Below, one piece after another: positions 10,246-18,381 of a DNA stretch of 50,068 bases. The stretch comes from Gammaproteobacteria bacterium (GTDB lineage Bacteria; Pseudomonadota; Gammaproteobacteria; Nitrococcales; Nitrococcaceae). How positions within the stretch are numbered: the stretch's first letter is position 1; each line of letters begins with the position of its first letter. The stretch lies in the NCBI GenBank assembly GCA_030433275.1, contig JAUILK010000025.1, forward strand, positions 1 through 50,068, given 5' to 3'. Position numbers and translations under genes: made by a program. The notes under the pieces are model-generated. The model was not told the DNA's origin. It saw only the letters and a program-made list of their open reading frames with translations, and ran no database searches.

Positions 10246-11745
10246 TTAAGATGTCTGCGTCCAGTGCCGATAAGCGATCGCTTCGGCCAGATGATTACAG
10301 CCGATGGTATCAGCGCCGGCCAGGTCCGCGATACTGCGCGCGAGCTTCAGGCAACGATGATAGGCACGGGCCGAGAATTTCAGTCGCTCCATCGCCTGGT
10401 GCAGAAGCTGTGTCTCCGATTCGCCGAGCGGGCAAGCCGCCTCTGCCTCGCTCGCGGTGAGACGGGCGGCTGCTTTGCCGTCGCGCTCATGTTGCCGTCG
10501 TCGGGCGCGTGCGACGCGTTCCCGGACTATGGCCGTGGACTCGCCCGTTACGTTACCGCGCATTTCGGCCGGAGCCAGCCGAGGAACGACAACGTGCATG
10601 TCAATGCGATCGAGCAGCGGACCGCTGAGCCGGCCCCGATAGCGGGCGATTTGATCCATCGTACAGCGGCAAGCCGTTAGCGTATCCCCCAGATAACCGC
10701 ATGGGCATGGGTTCATGGCGGCCACGAGTTGGAAACTGGCCGGGTACTCGGCCTTGGCTGCGGCACGGGAGATGATCACCCGACCGGTTTCGATGGGCTC
10801 GCGCAGCGCCTCTAGTGCCGGGCGGCTGAATTCGGGCAGTTCATCAAGAAAGAGTACGCCGTTGTGGGCCAATGAAATCTCGCCCGGACGGGGCCGAGTT
10901 CCGCCACCGGTCAGTGCAACGTTGGAAGCGCTGTGGTGGGGAGCTCGAAACGGTCGCTGAGCCCAGCGCTCGGGATGGAAACCACCGTCGGCAATCGATA
11001 ACACTGCCGCCGTCTCCAGGCTTTCTTGCTTGGACATGGGCGGCAGTAGCCCGGGTAGGCGCTTGGCGAGCATGCTCTTACCGGTTCCGGGCGGCCCGAT
11101 TAGCAACAGGCTGTGTTCCCCGGCGGCGGCGATTTCCAGGCAGCGTTTGGCTTGCTGCTGGCCGCGTACCTCAGCAAGCTCCGGGCCGGCCGTGCTCGGT
11201 GTGCAATGGGGCGCTTCGACGGCCTTGAGTCGGGTTGTTCCGGTGAGGTGGGCGCAAACGTCGAGCAAATGCTGCGCTCCGAGCGCGCGATCCCCGGCGG
11301 CTAGCGCCGCCTCAGGCGCGTTATCGAACGGTAGGATCAGCCATCGCCCGGCCTCTCGGGTATGCAGAGCCATTGGCAAAACGGCGCTTACGGACCGTAG
11401 CTTACCGGTAAGAGCGAGCTCACCGGCAAATTCGTAGCGATCCAGTTCGTTGCAGCGCAGTTGGCCCGAGGCAGCCAAAATACCCACGGCGATAGGTAGG
11501 TCGAAACGGCCACCTTCTTTGGGAAGATCGGCTGGGGCGAGATTGACGGTAATCCGGCGTGTGGGAAACGCAAAGCCGCTGGTGAGTATGGCGCTGCGGA
11601 CGCGGTCTTTCGCCTCTTTTACGGCCGTTTCCGCAAGCCCAACCACGGACAACGAGGGCAGTCCATTGGTCAGGTGAACCTCTACGGCGACCGAGGGTGC
11701 TTGCACCCCGAGGGCTGCGCGCCCGTAGGCGATGGCAACAGACAC
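10246..11745 (-). CDS. comM: YifB/ComM family Mg-chelatase-like AAA+ ATPase
   Basis: The 499-residue protein has an N-terminal Lon-protease-like S5 fold (about residues 20-170) and a Mg-chelatase-type AAA+ domain with Walker A GPPGTGKS (about residues 217-224). A CPCGY...CRC cysteine cluster lies near residue 350 and a C-terminal Mg_chelatase_C segment follows. ComM is a hexameric helicase that promotes branch migration during integration of transforming DNA; the family also occurs widely in species not known to be competent. Presence alone is therefore not proof of natural transformation. It sits 54 bp downstream of ubiK on the same strand, a common gammaproteobacterial pair. Confidence 0.93.
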   Translation of the reverse strand: MSVAIAYGRAALGVQAPSVAVEVHLTNGLPSLSVVGLAETAVKEAKDRVRSAILTSGFAFPTRRITVNLAPADLPKEGGRFDLPIAVGILAASGQLRCNELDRYEFAGELALTGKLRSVSAVLPMALHTREAGRWLILPFDNAPEAALAAGDRALGAQHLLDVCAHLTGTTRLKAVEAPHCTPSTAGPELAEVRGQQQAKRCLEIAAAGEHSLLLIGPPGTGKSMLAKRLPGLLPPMSKQESLETAAVLSIADGGFHPERWAQRPFRAPHHSASNVALTGGGTRPRPGEISLAHNGVLFLDELPEFSRPALEALREPIETGRVIISRAAAKAEYPASFQLVAAMNPCPCGYLGDTLTACRCTMDQIARYRGRLSGPLLDRIDMHVVVPRLAPAEMRGNVTGESTAIVRERVARARRRQHERDGKAAARLTASEAEAACPLGESETQLLHQAMERLKFSARAYHRCLKLARSIADLAGADTIGCNHLAEAIAYRHWTQTS

Positions 11746-11799
11746 GGCGCCCTCCTTAGCCGACGCGAGCGGTCCATATTCTTCATTGTGAATGGGCCG

Positions 11800-12150
11800 T
11801 CAATCGTTGCTGGTTTGCGGGTCCTTCCCTGTCGTGCCGCGGGCGCGTCGCGTCGCGGCCTTTCCGGTGGCTTTGCCCGTCGCCGTCGATTCGCTGGGTG
11901 CAGGGCTTTTCAGCGCCGATTCGAGTGTTTCGACCTGCTTTTCGAGCTCTTGCAGCCGGGCCCGCGTGCGCGCCAGGGTTTTTGCCTGCGCGTCGAATTC
12001 ATCGCGTGTAATCAAATCCATTCGGGCGAAGGCGGACTGCATCGCAGCCCGTACGTTCCGCTCCACCTCCTGCTGAAATTCGCGTATGCCTGGCGGCAGG
12101 CTCTCAGTGAAACGGCGTGCAAGTTCATCGAGTTGCTTGGGATCGAGCAT
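11800..12150 (-). CDS. ubiK: Ubiquinone biosynthesis accessory factor UbiK
   Basis: The 116-residue protein begins MLDPKQLDELARRF, typical of the BMFP/YqiC family, and has an amphipathic N-terminal helix followed by a coiled-coil region (about residues 55-85, KQVETLESAL). UbiK binds UbiJ and supports the soluble Ubi metabolon for aerobic ubiquinone synthesis; it is also described as a membrane-fusogenic trimer. The Ala/Thr/Lys-rich tail after residue 88 is longer than in E. coli. It is followed by comM and is divergent from the porin gene. Confidence 0.9.
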   Translation of the reverse strand: MLDPKQLDELARRFTESLPPGIREFQQEVERNVRAAMQSAFARMDLITRDEFDAQAKTLARTRARLQELEKQVETLESALKSPAPSESTATGKATGKAATRRARGTTGKDPQTSND

Positions 12151-12233
12151 TGGGCTGCCTCCCTAATGATGGCCTGATTCATTGTAAGTCGCCCGTGTAC
12201 CAGCCGCTAGAGTCGGTCCACTCCACATTGCAG

Positions 12234-12250
12234 TGCACTGTGCCGGTGCC
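12234..12250. promoter_or_regulatory. NtrC-type binding site upstream of the porin gene
   Basis: TGCACT at 12234-12239 and GGTGCC at 12245-12250 fit the NtrC (GlnG) consensus TGCACY-N5-RGTGCA with one mismatch, containing an exact GCAC-N7-GTGC core. A further inverted GGTGC/GCACC pair overlaps its right side. It lies about 65 bp before a TATAAT at 12315-12320. I find no GG-N10-GC sigma-54 element between this site and the gene, so any NtrC action on the porin is uncertain. Confidence 0.4.
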
Positions 12251-12337
12251 TGATGCACCAAATTATGCCGTGGGCGCCACGGCGAGTACCCGGGATTGTG
12301 GTTAACTAATTGATTATAATAAAAATTAATAAATGGA

Positions 12338-13576
12338 ATGAAGTTTGCATTATTGCTGCGATGGCAAAGTAAGCGGGAACTGGTAGTGGTAATAAGTATT
12401 TTGGGCAATGGGATTTTTACCCGTTTCGCCGGTGCAGTATTGTGCGGATTGCTATTGGTTGTCTCTCCGAATCTCTGGGCGAAGGAGCGGTGTCAGTGTG
12501 CCGACTGTGGCGAGACTGATGCGGCCGAGGCTAAAGTATTCCGTATCGATTCGCTAATGGGCGATGATCCGCCATTCACCATTGGTGGTTGGACAGAGCT
12601 TGGCTACCATGCTCACAGTACCGGCGTGTTCAACACGCATCCAAACGAGATCAACCTTCATCAGCAATGGCTCTATGCTGGTCGGGTTGCTGATGGTCGT
12701 TGTGGACCGGACTTCGGTTTCTGGGTCGATCTCCTCTATGGCACGGATGCTCAGAATACGCAGAGTTTTGGCGAACCATCTCCACAGCGCCACTGGGATA
12801 ACGAGTGGGATTTTGGCATCTATGGGTGGGCTCTGCCGCAGGCGTTTGTCGAGTTTGCCTACGGTGATTGGTCCGTCAAGCTCGGTCACTTCTATACGCT
12901 CATAGGCTACGAAGCCGTTCCCGCTCTGACTAACTTTTTTTACAGCCATTCGTTCACGTTTAATTTCAACGAACCGTTCACCCACACTGGCGTGCTGGGT
13001 GCCTATAAGGCGTCGAAGGCGGTCACCCTTTATGGCAGTTGGACGGCTGGCTGGGATACTGGATTCAATCGTTTCAGCGCGGCCGGCCACTCCAAGGGCA
13101 GCAGTTTTCTGGGCGGCATGAGGGTTACTTTGGGCAACTCCGTGGTCGCCACCTACATTCTTACAGCCGGTAATCTGGGTTTCCCGCAAGGTAAAGGTTA
13201 CAGTCACAGTCTCGTGGTACATGCGACCCCCGCCAAGAATTGGGCTTACGTCTTCCAGTATGATCTTGTCGAAGTCGATGCCGACCCGCTGGGGCCGGAT
13301 ACCAACCACCGTTCCGCCTTCAATAATTACCTCTTCTATACGGTCACCGACGTTCTCAAAGTAGGCGTGCGGGGCGAATGGTTCCGCTCCGGTGATCATT
13401 CACTCTATGAAATTACTGCTGGTGTGAACTTGAGGCCTCTAGCGAATCTCAATATCCGCCCAGAAGTTCGCTGGCAGTCCGGGGGAAGTAACTCGGATAA
13501 TCGATTTTTCGAGAGTCAGTTCGGCGTGCCGACCGGTAAGACGATCTTCGGCATCGATGCCGTGTTGATGTATTGA
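12338..13576 (+). CDS. Outer membrane porin, BBP2 (OmpL-like) family
   Basis: Up to 412 residues, with a signal peptide ending in SPNLWA. A short cysteine-rich stretch (CQCADC) precedes a beta-barrel domain. The conserved block around GWALPQAFVEFAYGDWSVKLGHF and EPFTHTGVLGAYK, with GWDTGFNRF, matches the putative beta-barrel porin-2 family (PF07642). The chain ends in Tyr, as expected for a BAM substrate. The start is uncertain: TATAAT at 12315-12320 would leave only an 11-nt leader for the ATG at 12338, while a GTG at 12386 gives a shorter signal peptide. The glnK-amtB unit follows and an NtrC-like site lies upstream, so a role in uptake of a nitrogenous solute is plausible but not shown. 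Confidence 0.8.
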   Translation: MKFALLLRWQSKRELVVVISILGNGIFTRFAGAVLCGLLLVVSPNLWAKERCQCADCGETDAAEAKVFRIDSLMGDDPPFTIGGWTELGYHAHSTGVFNTHPNEINLHQQWLYAGRVADGRCGPDFGFWVDLLYGTDAQNTQSFGEPSPQRHWDNEWDFGIYGWALPQAFVEFAYGDWSVKLGHFYTLIGYEAVPALTNFFYSHSFTFNFNEPFTHTGVLGAYKASKAVTLYGSWTAGWDTGFNRFSAAGHSKGSSFLGGMRVTLGNSVVATYILTAGNLGFPQGKGYSHSLVVHATPAKNWAYVFQYDLVEVDADPLGPDTNHRSAFNNYLFYTVTDVLKVGVRGEWFRSGDHSLYEITAGVNLRPLANLNIRPEVRWQSGGSNSDNRFFESQFGVPTGKTIFGIDAVLMY

Positions 13577-13686
13577 GTATTGCGCAGGTCTGAAGAATCA
13601 GTGGACGGCCGGACTGTGGGCGTTTATTGGGGGGCATCTAATAGCAAGCAGGCGAGTCCCGCCATGTGGGGCAGTTTGCGTCGGCT

Positions 13687-13703
13687 TGCACCAAGGTGAT
13701 GCT
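13687..13703 (+). promoter_or_regulatory. Possible NtrC enhancer of glnK-amtB
   Basis: TGCACC-AAGGT-GATGCT at 13687-13703 matches 10 of the 12 defined positions of TGCACY-N5-RGTGCA. It lies about 45 bp upstream of the sigma-54 -24 element, closer than a typical enhancer. Confidence 0.4.
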
Positions 13704-13746
13704 CCGTTGTGCTGAGGTAGCATGCCGGAGATGTGTAAATATTATT

Positions 13747-13762
13747 TGGCGCATATTATGCA
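13747..13762 (+). promoter_or_regulatory. Sigma-54 promoter of glnK-amtB
   Basis: TGGC at 13747-13750 and TGCA at 13759-13762 contain the invariant GG (13748-13749) and GC (13760-13761) separated by exactly 10 bp. Transcription would start near 13773, about 68 nt before the glnK ATG. Sigma-54/NtrC control of glnK-amtB is the rule in proteobacteria, which supports the assignment. Confidence 0.75.
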
Positions 13763-13840
13763 TTAACGCCTATGGCAGGCTTGCAAGCCACGGTTGCCTG
13801 TTGCCACCGGTAAGAACAAAACACTGCAGGGACATCCCAT

Positions 13841-14179
13841 ATGAAATTCGTAGTTGCGGTAATCAAGCCGTTCAAGCTGCATGACGTTCGCGAAGCACTT
13901 TCCAGGATCGGGCTGCAAGGCCTCACTGTATCCGAGGTGAAGGGATTCGGCCGCCAAAAGGGTCATGCCGAGCTTTATCGTGGCACGGAGTATAGGCTGG
14001 ATCTCCTACCCAAGATCAAGATCGAGGCGGCCCTGGATGATGATCGCGTAGAACAGGCAATCGAGGCGATCGGTCAAGCTGCGCACACGGGCGAGGTGGG
14101 CGACGGTAAGATCTTCGTTTTGCCGCTTGAACAGAGTGTGCGCATCCGCACGGATGAGACCGGAAAAGCGGCGCTGTAG
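13841..14179 (+). CDS. glnK: PII nitrogen regulatory protein GlnK
   Basis: The 112-residue PII protein senses glutamine, 2-oxoglutarate and ATP/ADP, and blocks the ammonium channel AmtB when nitrogen is sufficient. The T-loop contains the uridylylation tyrosine Y51 (YRGTEYRLD), and the PII signature spans about 83-96 (TGEVGDGKIFVLPL). The T-loop sequence EYRLDLLPK departs from the commoner EYVVDFLPK. The ATG is preceded by AGGGA. amtB follows with a 32-bp spacer, and a sigma-54 promoter lies upstream, so the product is GlnK rather than GlnB. Confidence 0.95.
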   Translation: MKFVVAVIKPFKLHDVREALSRIGLQGLTVSEVKGFGRQKGHAELYRGTEYRLDLLPKIKIEAALDDDRVEQAIEAIGQAAHTGEVGDGKIFVLPLEQSVRIRTDETGKAAL

Positions 14180-14211
14180 TGGGCAACAGAATAGTCACGG
14201 GGGATGTATTC

Positions 14212-15519
14212 ATGAACGAAAGGTTATTTCGAGCGGCCCGCCTGTTGGCGATGTGTTTGCCGTTGTGCGCGCCGGTCGCAGCGGCTGCGGCCGGCGAGGT
14301 GGATTCGGGCGACACGGCTTGGATGTTGACCGCTACAGCGTTAGTGCTGCTTATGACGATCCCAGGTCTTTCTCTATTCTATGCTGGCATGGTGCGTAGT
14401 AAGAATGCCTTGTCGGTCATGATGCAGTGCTTTGCCATCACTTGTCTGGTCAGCGTGCTGTGGGCTGTCTACGGTTACAGTCTTGCGTTCGGCGATGGCG
14501 GAGAGTTGCAGGCCATCCTGGGCTCGCTTGAGAAGTCTTTTCTGGTCGGGGTCGATGGGATTGCGCCTGGTGGTTATCGTATCCCGGAGACCGTATTCAT
14601 TATGTTCCAGCTGAGCTTTGCGGTCATTACCCCGGCTCTTATCGTCGGGGCCTTCGCCGAGCGTATGAAGTTCTCTGCCATGCTCTGGTTTGTCGGTCTT
14701 TGGCTGACGCTGGTCTATGTCCCGGTCGCTCATTGGGTATGGGGCGGGGGGTGGCTCGGCGCTTTCGGGGTGTTGGATTTTGCGGGTGGCACGGTGGTGC
14801 ACGTCAATGCCGGAGTGGCAGGTCTGGTCACGGCACTGGTATTGGGTAAGCGCCGTGGTTACCCGGCTACACCGATGATGCCGCACAATATGGTGTTCAC
14901 TCTAGTTGGCGCTGGCATGCTATGGGTTGGTTGGTTCGGCTTCAATGCTGGCAGCGCGCTGGCCGCCGACGGCATCGCCGGCCGGGCTGTGCTCGTGACT
15001 CAGCTCGCCACGGCGGTGGCGGCTCTGGTCTGGATGATCGTGGAATGGCTCGACCATGGGAAGCCGAGCGCGTTGGGTATTGCCTCGGGTGCCGTCGCCG
15101 GTTTGGTGGCCATCACTCCGGCCTCTGGATATGTTGGCGCCTTGGGGGCTCTGGTGATCGGGGGCAGTGCTGCGCTCGCCTGCTTCTATGCGGTTACCCG
15201 TGCCAAGCCCGCATTCGGCTACGATGATGCCTTAGACTGTTTTGGGGTGCACGGGGTTGGTGGAATCGTTGGTGCGCTTGCTATGGGTGTATTCGTAGTC
15301 AAGTCGCTGGGCGGTGTTGGCCTTCCGGACGGAGTCCCGATCGGGTGGCAAGTGGCTAAGCAGGTTATGGGCGTGGCAGTAACGATCATCTATGATGGAT
15401 TATTCACTTTTCTTATCCTAAAGGGCATCGATGGCACCATTGGATTACGTGTTACGGATGAGCAGGAGACGGCAGGGTTGGATATCGCCTTGCATGATGA
15501 GCGCGGTTACAATCTCTGA
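14212..15519 (+). CDS. amtB: Ammonium transporter AmtB
   Basis: About 435 residues from the ATG at 14212, which has GGGGGA upstream. An in-frame GTG overlapping the glnK stop at 14179 is a less likely start. The N-terminus is a cleavable signal peptide (ending near PVAAAAAG), usual for AmtB, and eleven membrane segments follow. The twin pore histidines are in HVNAGVAGL and HGVGGIVGAL. The channel conducts NH4+/NH3 across the inner membrane and is gated by GlnK. The gene is cotranscribed with glnK. Confidence 0.96.
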   Translation: MNERLFRAARLLAMCLPLCAPVAAAAAGEVDSGDTAWMLTATALVLLMTIPGLSLFYAGMVRSKNALSVMMQCFAITCLVSVLWAVYGYSLAFGDGGELQAILGSLEKSFLVGVDGIAPGGYRIPETVFIMFQLSFAVITPALIVGAFAERMKFSAMLWFVGLWLTLVYVPVAHWVWGGGWLGAFGVLDFAGGTVVHVNAGVAGLVTALVLGKRRGYPATPMMPHNMVFTLVGAGMLWVGWFGFNAGSALAADGIAGRAVLVTQLATAVAALVWMIVEWLDHGKPSALGIASGAVAGLVAITPASGYVGALGALVIGGSAALACFYAVTRAKPAFGYDDALDCFGVHGVGGIVGALAMGVFVVKSLGGVGLPDGVPIGWQVAKQVMGVAVTIIYDGLFTFLILKGIDGTIGLRVTDEQETAGLDIALHDERGYNL

Positions 15520-15709
15520 AAGCCTGCTCGTTTGACTATGATTCTGCGCCTTGGTGCGTGGTGATGGTGGCCGCGTGCACTGCTGCGGTAGCGGCGTCGG
15601 CCACCGTGGTCGCGGGTATTTCTATTCGGTTGTATGGTTCGTCCAGTGCTGGTTTTGCCGGGGATGGCACCGCTCTCGAAGGGTGGTAGGAGATGACGGA
15701 TGAGGGATA

Positions 15710-16312
15710 ATGAGCGCGTGCTTGGTCATCGAGAATCTCGATTGTGGAAGTGTTCGTGATGTGAATCTCACGCTCGCCGTGGGCGAATGCGTCAGCCTCG
15801 CAGGCGCCTCTGGCAGTGGCAAGACGCGGTTGTTGCGCGCAATTGCGGATTTGGACGTGCATTCCGGTACGGTCCATCTGAGTGGCAAAGATCGGCGGTG
15901 CTTTACCCCTGCGCAGTGGCGCCGTCGGGTTGTGATGGTTCCGGCCGAGAGCCACTGGTGGGCCGATACGGTCGGTGTGCATCTCAACGGTAGCCCGGAT
16001 GTGGATCTCGAAGCGCTTGGTTTCGGTCCCGAGGTGCGTGGTTGGGCAGTGCGCCGGCTGTCCTCCGGCGAGCGCCAGCGCTTGGGGTTGGCCCGGGCGG
16101 CGGCCTTGGAGCCGATGGTTATGTTGCTCGATGAGCCGACCGCCAATTTGGATGCCGAGACCACCGAGCGCGTCGAGCACTGGCTTGCCGAGCGGCGCCA
16201 TCGAAACGGTACGGCCATATTTTGGGTTACTCACAATGCCGCCCAGGCCGCGCGCGTTGCCCAGCGCGGCTATCGGATCACGGCCAGCATGTTGCAACGG
16301 GTATTTCCGTGA
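15710..16312 (+). CDS. fetA: ABC transporter ATP-binding protein, FetA-like
   Basis: The 200-residue ATPase has Walker A GASGSGKT (residues 32-39), signature LSSGERQR (from about 117) and Walker B VMLLDEPT (D141, E142). Its size and its partner, a UPF0014 permease that overlaps it by 4 bp (GTGA), match FetAB/YbbLM. In E. coli FetAB exports iron and improves resistance to oxidative stress. The substrate here is inferred only from that homology. Confidence 0.82.
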   Translation: MSACLVIENLDCGSVRDVNLTLAVGECVSLAGASGSGKTRLLRAIADLDVHSGTVHLSGKDRRCFTPAQWRRRVVMVPAESHWWADTVGVHLNGSPDVDLEALGFGPEVRGWAVRRLSSGERQRLGLARAAALEPMVMLLDEPTANLDAETTERVEHWLAERRHRNGTAIFWVTHNAAQAARVAQRGYRITASMLQRVFP

Positions 16313-17115
16313 CGCTGGTGCAACTGGGATGGGCGGATCTCAGTGTCGCCGCGGCTTTGACCGTGCTGTTGGCTGCCCTCGCTACCTGGGCGCGGTTGGA
16401 GGTGAGCCGCCCGCTGCTGATATCGGCCGCGCGTATGGTGGTACAGCTTGCGCTGGTCGGTTTCGTGTTGGAGACTTTGTTTGCTCACGCCGCACTTTAT
16501 TGGGTCTCGTTGATGGCTCTGGTGATGTTGCTGCTCGCCGGTCGGGAGGTGGTGGCTCGGCAACGCCGCCGTTTGGCCGGGTGGTGGGGGTTCGGTATCA
16601 GCACCGGCGCCATGTTCATCTCCTCGTTTGCCGTAACCGTGTTCGCGCTGACTGCTCTTGTGCAGGCAACACCTTGGTATGAACCGAGGTATGCCATCCC
16701 CCTGCTCGGAATGCTTCTTGGCAATACGATGAATGGGGTGGCGCTCAGCCAGGATCGGCTGATCGAGGGTGCGTGGCAGCAGCGCGACGTCATCGAGGCA
16801 CGCTTGATGCTCGGCCAGGGTTGGCAGGAGGCGGTAGGGTCGGTCAGCCGCGAGAGCATGCGCAGTGGCATGATCCCTCTGATCAATGGTATGGCCGCCG
16901 CAGGTGTGGTGAGCTTGCCGGGTATGATGACTGGCCAGATTCTGGCCGGCAGTCCGCCGGTGGAGGCTGTCAAGTATCAGATCCTGATCTTTCTGCTGAT
17001 CACCGTCGGGAGCGGTTTTGGCACGCTGCTGGCCAATCGTCTGGTGGCCCGGCGGCTGTTTGATGAGCGTGAGCGGCTGCGTGTGGACCGCCTCGTTAGG
17101 GCGCAGTCGCGCTGA
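16309..17115 (+). CDS. fetB: ABC transporter permease, FetB-like (UPF0014)
   Basis: A 268-residue integral membrane protein of the UPF0014/YbbM family with about seven hydrophobic segments. Family hallmarks are VQLALVGFVLE, the GMLLGNTMNGVALS motif and GMIPLINGMAAAGVVSLPGMMTGQILAG. I chose the GTG at 16309, which overlaps the fetA stop as GTGA and gives the normal N-terminus. It forms the membrane half of the putative iron exporter with the preceding ATPase. Confidence 0.88.
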   Translation: MTLVQLGWADLSVAAALTVLLAALATWARLEVSRPLLISAARMVVQLALVGFVLETLFAHAALYWVSLMALVMLLLAGREVVARQRRRLAGWWGFGISTGAMFISSFAVTVFALTALVQATPWYEPRYAIPLLGMLLGNTMNGVALSQDRLIEGAWQQRDVIEARLMLGQGWQEAVGSVSRESMRSGMIPLINGMAAAGVVSLPGMMTGQILAGSPPVEAVKYQILIFLLITVGSGFGTLLANRLVARRLFDERERLRVDRLVRAQSR

Positions 17116-17242
17116 TCCATAAACACAAGTCCCCCGACTCGTCCGATTTGCGATTGTCTTGGCGCAGGCCGCGCCTATACACCGGTTTCTGTCTGTTAGC
17201 GGCGGTGCCGCGCGGTGATTACGTGGCAATGATCGTTTTGTG

Positions 17243-17260
17243 GACGGCAGCGGTGCCGTC
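17243..17260. terminator. Hairpin between convergent fetB and speE
   Basis: GACGGCA at 17243-17249 pairs perfectly with TGCCGTC at 17254-17260 around a 4-nt loop, between the 3' ends of two convergent genes. Neither side carries a clear U-tract, so this is at best a weak or Rho-assisted terminator. Confidence 0.3.
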
Positions 17261-17310
17261 TATGGCTGTACGAGGCTGACAAGGGGCGCAAGGCCGCCGG
17301 CGAAGAGCCC

Positions 17311-18177
17311 TCAACGGGGGCAGCCATCGAACACGCTGCGGCAGAACTCGGGTACTGCCAGTGAGCCACGATGCACATCCTCATTATAGTAGCGGGTCGT
17401 AAACGGCCGCGCCGCAGCCGCCGCGTGGCGGAAGTCACGTACGTCACGCGCCTTTCCGGCGAGCGTGCAACTCCACCAGCCGCTGGGATAGCTGGGTACT
17501 GGGAAGGAAAGGGTCGCTCGGTGTGCGAAACCCGCTTCCGATAAGCTACGATGCAGTGGCTTGAGGATATTTTTCTCATGCAACAAGGGCGATTCACTCT
17601 GCTGTGCCAGCACACCGCCCGATCGCAGTATGCGGTGGGTCTGACGCAGGAAATCGCTGCCGAACAACTCTTGCGCTGGCCCGATCGGGTCCGTGCTATC
17701 GATGATGATCACATCAAAGCATGCCGTGGGTGTCCTGCGAACGAACTCCACCCCGTCTTCGAACCGCAAATTACAGCGTGGGTCTCCGTTCATGGCTGTG
17801 AGTTCGGGAAAGAAGCGTTCGGCAATACGGGTTACCCGCTCGTCGATTTCCACCTGCACGACCCGTTCCACGTTGGGGTGACGCAGCACTTCCTGCAAGG
17901 TGCCGCAATCGCCGCCTCCGATGATCAACACGGCTTGCGGCTCGGCGTGTGTGAACAAGGCGGGGTGCGCCATCATTTCGTGGTAGAGAAAATTATCGCG
18001 CTCGGTGAGCATGACACAGCCATCGATGGCCATCAGGCGACCCCAGCGCACGGTTTCAAAAACCTCGATGCGTTGATAGGGAGATTGTTCACCATGCAGC
18101 CTCTCCTTAATGCGAAGCGAGAAAGCGAGACCCTCGTTAAGTACTTTTTCCGTGAACCACTTCTCGTCAAGTGCCAT
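17311..18177 (-). CDS. speE: Spermidine synthase (polyamine aminopropyltransferase)
   Basis: The 288-residue enzyme transfers an aminopropyl group from decarboxylated SAM to putrescine. The SAM-type motif is GGGDC (residues 87-91) where most relatives have GGGDG. The catalytic acidic residues are in VIIIDSTDPIGPA (D160, D163), with the E. coli-like YHEMMAHPALFTH segment near residue 65. It is divergent from speA, which makes the agmatine precursor of putrescine. No adjacent SAM decarboxylase (speD) or agmatinase is in the window. Confidence 0.96.
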   Translation of the reverse strand: MALDEKWFTEKVLNEGLAFSLRIKERLHGEQSPYQRIEVFETVRWGRLMAIDGCVMLTERDNFLYHEMMAHPALFTHAEPQAVLIIGGGDCGTLQEVLRHPNVERVVQVEIDERVTRIAERFFPELTAMNGDPRCNLRFEDGVEFVRRTPTACFDVIIIDSTDPIGPAQELFGSDFLRQTHRILRSGGVLAQQSESPLLHEKNILKPLHRSLSEAGFAHRATLSFPVPSYPSGWWSCTLAGKARDVRDFRHAAAAARPFTTRYYNEDVHRGSLAVPEFCRSVFDGCPR

Positions 18178-18215
18178 GGTGGTTATGTTCCCAGACGGCT
18201 GGTTGTCTATTGGGT

Positions 18216-18239
18216 GCGCTCCCGACCGGGCGGGAGCGC
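18216..18239. repeat. Inverted repeat in the speE-speA divergent region
   Basis: GCGCTCCCG at 18216-18224 is perfectly complementary to CGGGAGCGC at 18231-18239 with a 6-nt loop. It would lie in the leader of speE (38 nt before its ATG) or upstream of speA. Its position suits an RNA hairpin or an operator controlling polyamine genes, but no known motif is recognised. Confidence 0.6.
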
Positions 18240-18381
18240 CGTGCAGCCGCGCAATCGATGCAGCCGCTGGCCAGCTTGGGCGGGTTAGTCAAATTCGACC
18301 GCCAGAGTGTTGCCGGGTTCCGCCGGTGGCAGCGGGTGATAAACTGAGCTTTGTTGTGGATTGCGCTGGTAGTAATTGTAC

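Noticed and set aside
10114-10680. 188-codon plus-strand open frame opposite comM
   Set aside because: It lies antisense to a clear comM coding region; its composition reflects high G+C and it has no domain.
12250-12338. Sigma-54 promoter for the porin gene
   Set aside because: No GG-N10-GC pairing was found between the NtrC-like site and the start; a TATAAT without a good -35 is present instead.
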